DNA of 64,000 nt from Balanoglossus misakiensis (taxonomy: Eukaryota; Hemichordata). The position numbers were made by a program, and so were the translations under genes. Position 1 is the stretch's first letter. Each line of letters opens with the position of its first letter. The notes beneath the pieces are model-generated. The model saw nothing but the letters and a program-made list of their open reading frames with translations, made no database searches and was not told the origin of the DNA. Shown piece after piece: positions 58,101 to 64,000 of the stretch. The stretch covers positions 3,038,001-3,102,000 of the forward strand of contig CM082590.2 in the NCBI GenBank assembly GCA_040954595.2. The letters run 5' to 3'.

Positions 58101-58495
58101 GGGCTTGAAACACCATCTATCATGATGCATCATCAAGCTTGCTTCACAATTTACCCTGATGCAAGAATCAGATTTAGTGTCACGGTAGCATTAGCAATGT
58201 CAAATTACAGTGCTTTTGGCCACGTATTAACCTGGGGATTTACAGTCAACATTAAATACCCATGCACATGCATTAAATACCTATGTCAAAGTGAAGTGTT
58301 TGCATCACTATCTACCTGGCTGCATCATCAAGCTTGCATCGCCATTCCCCCTAATGCAAAGAATCAGATTCAATGTCATCGTTGCATTAGCAATGTCAAA
58401 TAAAATTGCTTTTGGACACGTATTAACCCAGGGATTTCAGTCAACTTTTAGTATCCCTGTATGCATTTTAAACCCCGGTGTCAACGTTTAGTGAT
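49115..58495 (+). repeat. Satellite array, right segment with a 1146-bp tandem block
   Basis: Same 193-bp monomers; position 49964 matches 35224. A 1146-bp block at 54781-55926 is repeated from 55927 to about 56870. The last monomers are more diverged, and the array fades out near 58495. Confidence 0.93.
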
Positions 58496-59253
58496 TAACT
58501 TCTTTGCTATTTAAACATTACATTTTGAGTAAAAGGGGTGAAATGGGATTAAAGTTTATAGTGACATATCGAAAAGAATCTATTTCAATTCGTTCATTTC
58601 TGAAATCATATCGAAAAGAATCTATTTCAATTCGTTCATATCTGAAATATGATAATACGAATATGCATGTTTTATTCGCCATATATGAACACCAATGAAA
58701 AGTTATGTTTCCAGCTTAGGTATCGGTGGATTTGAACCACCTGACATCAGAAGACGCCTCCAGAATACCTTTAAATTGGTTGCATAATTTTCATGTGAAT
58801 GTTCATAATATAGCGAGTGATTAATCCCTAATTTATTGTTTTGGGGGGGTGGGGGTGGGGGGGGGGAGTTCAAGTAGCATATCTTGCAGGCCAATTTGAA
58901 ACAATGTGTCATGTGGTTAAACTGAAAGAAATTAACCAATATAGTTTCAGCTCTTTTTGAAACAAGGTGTCATTTGGTTGAACAATGGGCCAGTCAAAAT
59001 AGCATCTGCTAATTATGCACACAATAGTGTGATGGGTTAGTGGGTTAAGTTTACTTTTACCTTAGCGTTATATAACACACTATCGTGTACATAATCTCGC
59101 AGAGCTCATTCACAATTGTTTTAAAATAAAGCAAGATAACTACATGTATGATAACACACATCTAATTTACGCGCCTAAAGGGCAGTTAAAAAACCTCATA
59201 CCAATTACAAAAGAGGGAAAAAAAACTGTCCTCTCCTCCTCTCACCCCATGAT
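58496..59253. other. Right edge of the satellite: short duplication, tRNA-like fold, G-rich run
   Basis: A 42-bp direct duplication (ATATCGAAAAGAATC...) lies at about 58565-58648. At 58842-58867 a run of G with single T interruptions could form a G-quadruplex on the plus strand. No gene is seen. Confidence 0.55.
58718..58770 (-). other. tRNA-like fold lacking a D arm (53 nt)
   Basis: The minus strand can pair AGGTATT with GATACCT (7 bp, one wobble), has a perfect T-arm-like GGTGG-TTCAAAT-CCACC, and a possible middle hairpin with G-U pairs. Only 22 nt lie between acceptor and T arm, too few for a full tRNA. It is probably a tRNA relic or chance. Confidence 0.25.
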
Positions 59254-59960
59254 CTAAGCTAAATTTGGAATTTGGATGGGGTGGGGAGGTTAAGCTAACC
59301 TAACATTGTGCTAACATTTTCTGCCTGTCTGTCGCGTACAATGTGTCGATGCGCGAATACAATCACGGGTACCGTTGCGAGAAATTCCACCGAATAACGA
59401 TGCTGACGAGTATTATCTATCTGAGAAATAATAGCATGTTATTCATAAAATATACACATTAACCAATGAATGAACCAACATGATTATTAGACCTTGGACA
59501 CTTATTTAACATTTTATCATTATTATACCTCTGTCATCATCATCAATATTAACACCCTTTTTATACTTAATATCACCATAAGCCATCACCACAATTATTA
59601 ATCGTTATTATACCCTTGCACAATTGTTACCCTTATTAAACCCGACACAGTTATTACTATTATTATACCCTTCTCATTCATATACCCATTATAACCTGTG
59701 TACACAAGCCATCATCATATTATAAACCCGTTATACCTTTATACCACATTTGTTACCCTAATATTATTCCCTTCATACAAGCAACCGTTGTTACCCCTTT
59801 ATAACCTGTGTACACTCAAATTTTACCATAAAACCATCATCACATTTGTAACCCTTTTATTAAACCAAATTCAAATTTGTTCACCGTTATTATACCATAC
59901 ACATTTCGGAACCTATTATCATACCCTGCACAAAGCCATTGCTGTTAACCTAATTTTAAA
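59254..59960. repeat. Dispersed repeat, second copy of the one at 16894-17480
   Basis: Shares GCTAAATTTGGAATTTGGAT, CTGTCTGTCGCGTACAATG and AATATACACATTAACCAATG with 16894-17220, followed by the same kind of degenerate ATTATTATACC tract. Same orientation on the other side of the satellite. Confidence 0.7.
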
Positions 59961-60084
59961 ACAAGTAATCACTACCAATTATTAACCCGATTTATTGGAC
60001 TATTAAGTTTTATATTACGATCACCTCGTTTTGTACGTCTATATTACTCTATCTTATAATTTTGGTCAATAGGATATTATGTTG

Positions 60085-60615
60085 AAACTCCACTTCTCCA
60101 TTCTTCCACTTCTCCATCCTTTAGGTTGACGCTCCATCCATCCATCCATCAAAGTTTATATTAGTAGGTTGACTATGGTTGACTCTCCGCTCCATCCTCC
60201 CATCAAATTTTACGTTAGTTGGTTGATTATGGTGTTACCAGTGTGCCCTACAGGAAAGAAAAAGAGGAAAAAACAGAGAAAAAACTCCACTTCTCCATCC
60301 TTCCACTTCTCCATCCTTTAAGTTGACGCTCCGCGGCACCATCCATCCATCAAAGTTTATATTTTAGTAAGTTGACTATGGTTGACGCTCCGCTCCATCC
60401 ATCCATCAAAGTTTATATTAGTAGGTTGACTATGGTTGACGCTCCGCTCCATTCATCCATCAAAGTTTATATTAGTAGGTTGACTATGGTTGACGCTCCC
60501 CTCCATCCATCCATCAAAGTTTATATTAGTAGGTTGACTATGGTTGACACTCCGCTCCATCCATCCATCAAATTTTACGTTAGTAGGTTGATTATGGTGT
60601 TACCATTGGGGCCTA
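60085..60615. repeat. 54-bp minisatellite
   Basis: The unit starts TTGACTATGGTTGACGCTCC and includes CATCCATCCATCAAAGTTTA. Four to five good copies at 60372-60600, degenerate copies before that, and a larger duplication (a copy from about 60085 and one from about 60281, both starting AACTCCACTTCTCCAT). Confidence 0.85.
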
Positions 60616-60617
60616 CA

Positions 60618-60690
60618 GGGAAAAAAAGAAAAAAAAGAGAAAAGAAGAGAAAAAAAGAAAGAAAGAAAGAAAGAGAGAGAGAAGGAGAAG
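60618..60690. repeat. Purine-only (A/G) low-complexity tract
   Basis: Over 70 bases of A and G on the plus strand, ending in GAAA and GA repeats. Confidence 0.85.
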
Positions 60691-60839
60691 AGTACCGGTG
60701 GGACCTACAAAAAAAAAAGAACGAAAGAATTAAATGCATGAAATCAATGATAATAATAGGATTAATTTGGCAAGCCAGCCCAACCCAACATACTGCGGGT
60801 CAAGGGGTACCATATCGTCAATTAATGAAAACAAAATAA

Positions 60840-63420
60840 AGTGCAACAAACATTGGCTAGGTCAAAGCAGTTCCTATGGATACCAGAGAGTGCCAATGCT
60901 GTATCTGCTATGTATATAGGAAAGCAGATCAAAGGTCACCAAGAGCTCACCCAAAATTGTCAACAAATGTTTCTTCCAAAATTATCAGTGTAAAATGAAA
61001 AACAAGACTTCTGGCTCTATTGGTTAACCTGGTAATTAAGTGTTCCAGCCCTCAAAATTTGAAGGCGTTATCTGCTGTGCATGCCAAGGCAGGGAAAATA
61101 GGTTAAAGGTAACCAAAGCTAACAAAAATGTCAGAAAAAAATGTGATCGCATACTGGTGAATGTTCAAGAAAACCCAGACTCAAAGCTTCATTATCTAGT
61201 CTACAATTACGTAAGCACATATTTATAAGGTTATCATTGGTCAAGAAATTCAGCAAAAAAATTAAGTCCAATAGTAGAGCATGTTCATAAAAAATTCAAC
61301 CTGTAACAATATGGGTAAGCTCAGCATTAGATATTCACATATTTAATAAGCTCAACATTGGTCCAGTGGATTCCAAATGTAACAAAAAAAGCTAAGTCCC
61401 ATACTTGTCCATATACATCAAAAACCAAACCTCTAGTGCTATTTAGTCTAGTCGCCATAAGATATTCAGAAAAGAATACAGGTGCCAAACTTAGGACAAA
61501 GTTCAATGCCAATATTATCAAAAATTTGGGTTATGTCCTGGCAGCAGTACTATTCGTGTGAAAAATAAATCATCACTGTTTTGCTTTTCAACAAGAGGCA
61601 TATCCACGAATAATTAAGTTCTGAAAAAAAAATGGATCAAAGTACATGCGAAAGTTGCCAAAAAATGCAACGTATTCTGGTCATATGGTGACTCGTATCT
61701 ATAAAAAGAATTGGTGTGCAATCAAAGTTTTTAATCAGAATTCATAAAATCCAATTTGGCTTCAATAAACTTTAATTAAGTTCTGAAAGATCTGGATCAA
61801 AAGACAAATGAAAGTTGCCTAAAAATTTGTATTATTAAGTGTTGGAAAAACTGGATTAAAGGACATGTGCAATATGCCCAAAATGGTAACATATTCTGGT
61901 CATATAGTGAGTCATATACATATAAATAATGTTTGTGCTATCAATGAGTAGGCCATAAATAGGAAATCTTAGTTTTAAATCGTTGTTCAGAAAATCCAAT
62001 TTGGCTCCAATAAGGTTTAACCAATCACAATTCACTTGAAAACTTGATTAGAAAAAGTGTTTTAATGATATTTTTCAAAAATCTAATAAGGAATTCTAAG
62101 TCACATGACTACTAGCAATATTACAGTCAAACTTTGAACTGCACAGTATATTCGAACTTGATTGTCCCTGTAGTTTTGGAAAAGAACTGTCATCTTTTAA
62201 AGGTTATCAGAAAATCCAATATGGCCACCCTGAAGAAGACAATTAAAGGAACATGCAGCATTACAGGGACCAAAGCAGTTAGCATGGTTCCAACAGAAAG
62301 CAAACTCTGTATCTGTTGTGGATGCTTAGAAATGGTAGGTAAGCCAGAGGTCACGGAAATTTGTGGCAACAAATTTTGACATCAAACTGATCAGTGTTCA
62401 ACAAAAAAACAGACTTTTATTCTCAATTGGTTAACTAGAAAAAGCTTATGTACACAACTTTTGTGTTAAAGTTTAAAACTTTATTAGGTGTTTAAGGCCT
62501 AAAAATCTGAAGGCTGTATCTGCTGTGCAGGCCAGGTTATGGGAAAGTACATCAAAGGTCATTGCCAAAATTATCAAAATATTTGGGTTATGTCCTGGCA
62601 GCAGTAGTACTCTTTGAACAAAATCATGACTGTTGAGCTTTTTATCAAGAGCCATATCCACATAAAATTAAGTTATGGAATTACTGGATCAAAGGACATG
62701 CGAGAGTCGCCAACAAATTGTTTAATCAAATACTGAAAAAAAACTGGATCAAAGAACATATGAAAGTTGTCAAAAAATGTAACATATTCTAGTCATATGG
62801 TGACTCGTATCCACAGAAAGAATTTGTGTGCTTTCAATGAGTAGGATAAAAAAAGGAATTTTAGCTTTTAATCGGAGTTCAGAAAATCCAATTTGGCTCT
62901 GATAAGGTTAAACCAATCACAATTCACTTGAAAACTTGATTAGAAAAAGATTTTCGTAATTTTTGAATGAGATTTTTAAAAAATCCAATAAGGCACCAAA
63001 AGTCACATGACCACTAATGATATTTTATCAAACTTTCAACCGCACAGTAAATTAGAACTTGATTGGCCCTGTAGTTTATGAAAATGTCAACCTTTAAAGC
63101 TTATTAGAAAATCCAATATGGCCGCCATGAAGAAGACAATTACAACTAAAAGTAGCATTGGAGGGACCAAGGTGTTAAGCATGGTTCCAACAGAAAGCAG
63201 AGGCTGTGTCTGTTGTGGATGCCCAGAAATGGTAAAGTACGCCAGAGGTGAGGCAAAATGTGCCAACAAAATTTGATACCAAACTGATCAGTGTCCAACA
63301 AAAAGCAGACTTCTACGCTTTATTGGTTAACTTTAAATAGCTCATATACATAATTAGTGTGTTAAAGTTAACACATGCACTTCATTAGGTGTTCCAGTCC
63401 TCTAAATTTACAAGTGACCT
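60840..63420. repeat. Diverged tandem repeats with a unit of about 0.9 kb
   Basis: 61876-62440 and 62774-63340 align at an offset of about 895 bp; AAAATCCAATATGGCC and AGCATGGTTCCAACAGAAAG occur in both. Older partial copies occur to the left, e.g. ATCTGCTGTGCA near 61070 and 62520. No conserved protein is encoded. Confidence 0.7.
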
Positions 63421-63629
63421 ATTGGTCAAATGAGCTCTGCTGACCTTAACAGTGTAACCTGGGCGATGATATGAATACCCTAGGTTTTAATTCATAACAA
63501 TTGTATTCTATTGAACAAAACCAAACATAGACATCACAAGTATTTATGCAAATTCAGCTTGATTCATTGCACTAAAGAAAGAAAGAATTGAATTCTAAAG
63601 AACAACATCAAAAGGAAGTACCAATGTTC
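63421..63629. other. Unassigned spacer
   Basis: Nothing recognisable seen. Confidence 0.4.
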
Positions 63630-64000
63630 TAATTTGCATATTCATGACCCCATCAAAATTCCAATAAAACAAAATCAGGTAGGGGCACCATAACACACAT
63701 TCTACCAAATTTCAACTCCATCGTACATGTATTTAGGGAGAAGATTTTTTTACCAAAAATTATATTTTTAGATCTAATTTGCATATTTATGACCCCATCA
63801 TATCCAAATTAGCAAAATCAGGTAGGGGCACCATAACACACATTCCTACTAAATTTCAGCGCCATCGTACATGTAGTTAGGGAGAAGAAGATTTTTGACC
63901 AAAAATTCTATTTTTAGATCTAATTTGCATATTTATGACCCCATCATATCCAAATTAGCAAAATCAGGTAGGGGCACCATAACACACATTCCTACTAAAT
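63630..64000. repeat. 146-bp tandem repeat, running off the window
   Basis: Copies start at 63630, 63775 and 63921, each TAATTTGCATATT(C/T)ATGACC, with AAATCAGGTAGGGGCACCAT inside. The second and third are nearly identical where both are visible. Confidence 0.88.

Noticed and set aside
19625-58491. Dozens of 60-115 aa open frames with near-identical sequences in the satellite, in both directions
   Set aside because: They follow the 193-bp repeat, start and stop at fixed monomer positions, and have no domain. They are by-products of the repeat.
19491-58495. Regularly spaced repeats resembling a CRISPR array
   Set aside because: The monomers are 193 bp, variable along their whole length, with no constant short repeat and unique spacers, and the DNA is eukaryotic.
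60372-60839. 155-aa open frame with 18-residue repeats
   Set aside because: The 54-bp unit is a multiple of 3, so the frame stays open by arithmetic; it continues into low-complexity purine sequence with no domain.

Overview
The window looks like repeat-rich animal DNA, most likely from a marine invertebrate; the species cannot be read from it. The evidence is spliceosomal introns with GT/AG borders, AATAAA signals, a tRNA-derived SINE, two Ty3/mdg4 (gypsy) LTR retrotransposons, a tyrosine-recombinase retrotransposon and a long satellite array. No bacterial-type operon is visible.

Bases 1-16570 hold two split genes arranged tail to tail. On the plus strand (202-3504) is a four-exon gene for a P2X7-type cytoplasmic 'ballast' (cysteine-rich, zinc-binding) domain, apparently broken by a one-base deletion. 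On the minus strand (16278-3537) I could assemble a 14-exon gene of about 796 codons that keeps phase at every junction. It encodes a transposase-like protein with an AT-hook. About 105 bp upstream of its start codon lies a 186-bp sequence that is also the terminal arm of palindromic MITEs with TTAA target duplications (2572-2914 and 18331-18661). The simplest reading is one large TTAA-type (Kolobok- or piggyBac-like) DNA transposon that carries the ballast-domain gene as a second gene, with its other end left of the window. It has been invaded by a 5.0-kb Ty3/mdg4 element (5266-10266), a second TTAA MITE (10753-11547), one of its own MITEs and a foldback.

Bases 16571-19490 are old dispersed repeats: SINE-like copies, a MITE and a foldback. 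Bases 19491-58495 are an array of about 145-150 monomers of a roughly 193-bp satellite in several monomer types. The array has higher-order structure: a 6176-bp period (32 monomers), whose next copy is longer by two units of about 1293 bp, plus a 1146-bp tandem block near the right end. Two complete retrotransposons sit inside it. One is a 4.85-kb Ty3/mdg4 element with a single intact 1346-aa polyprotein and identical LTRs (30173-35019). The other is a 5.98-kb PAT/DIRS-type element with split direct repeats and gag, RT-RNase H-methyltransferase-like and tyrosine recombinase genes (43135-49114). The latter appears to have entered at a 10-bp sequence shared by the satellite and its own internal repeat junction.

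Bases 58496-64000 contain no convincing gene. They hold a diverged copy of the repeat found left of the satellite, a 54-bp minisatellite, a purine-rich tract, diverged 0.9-kb repeats and a 146-bp tandem repeat that runs off the window.
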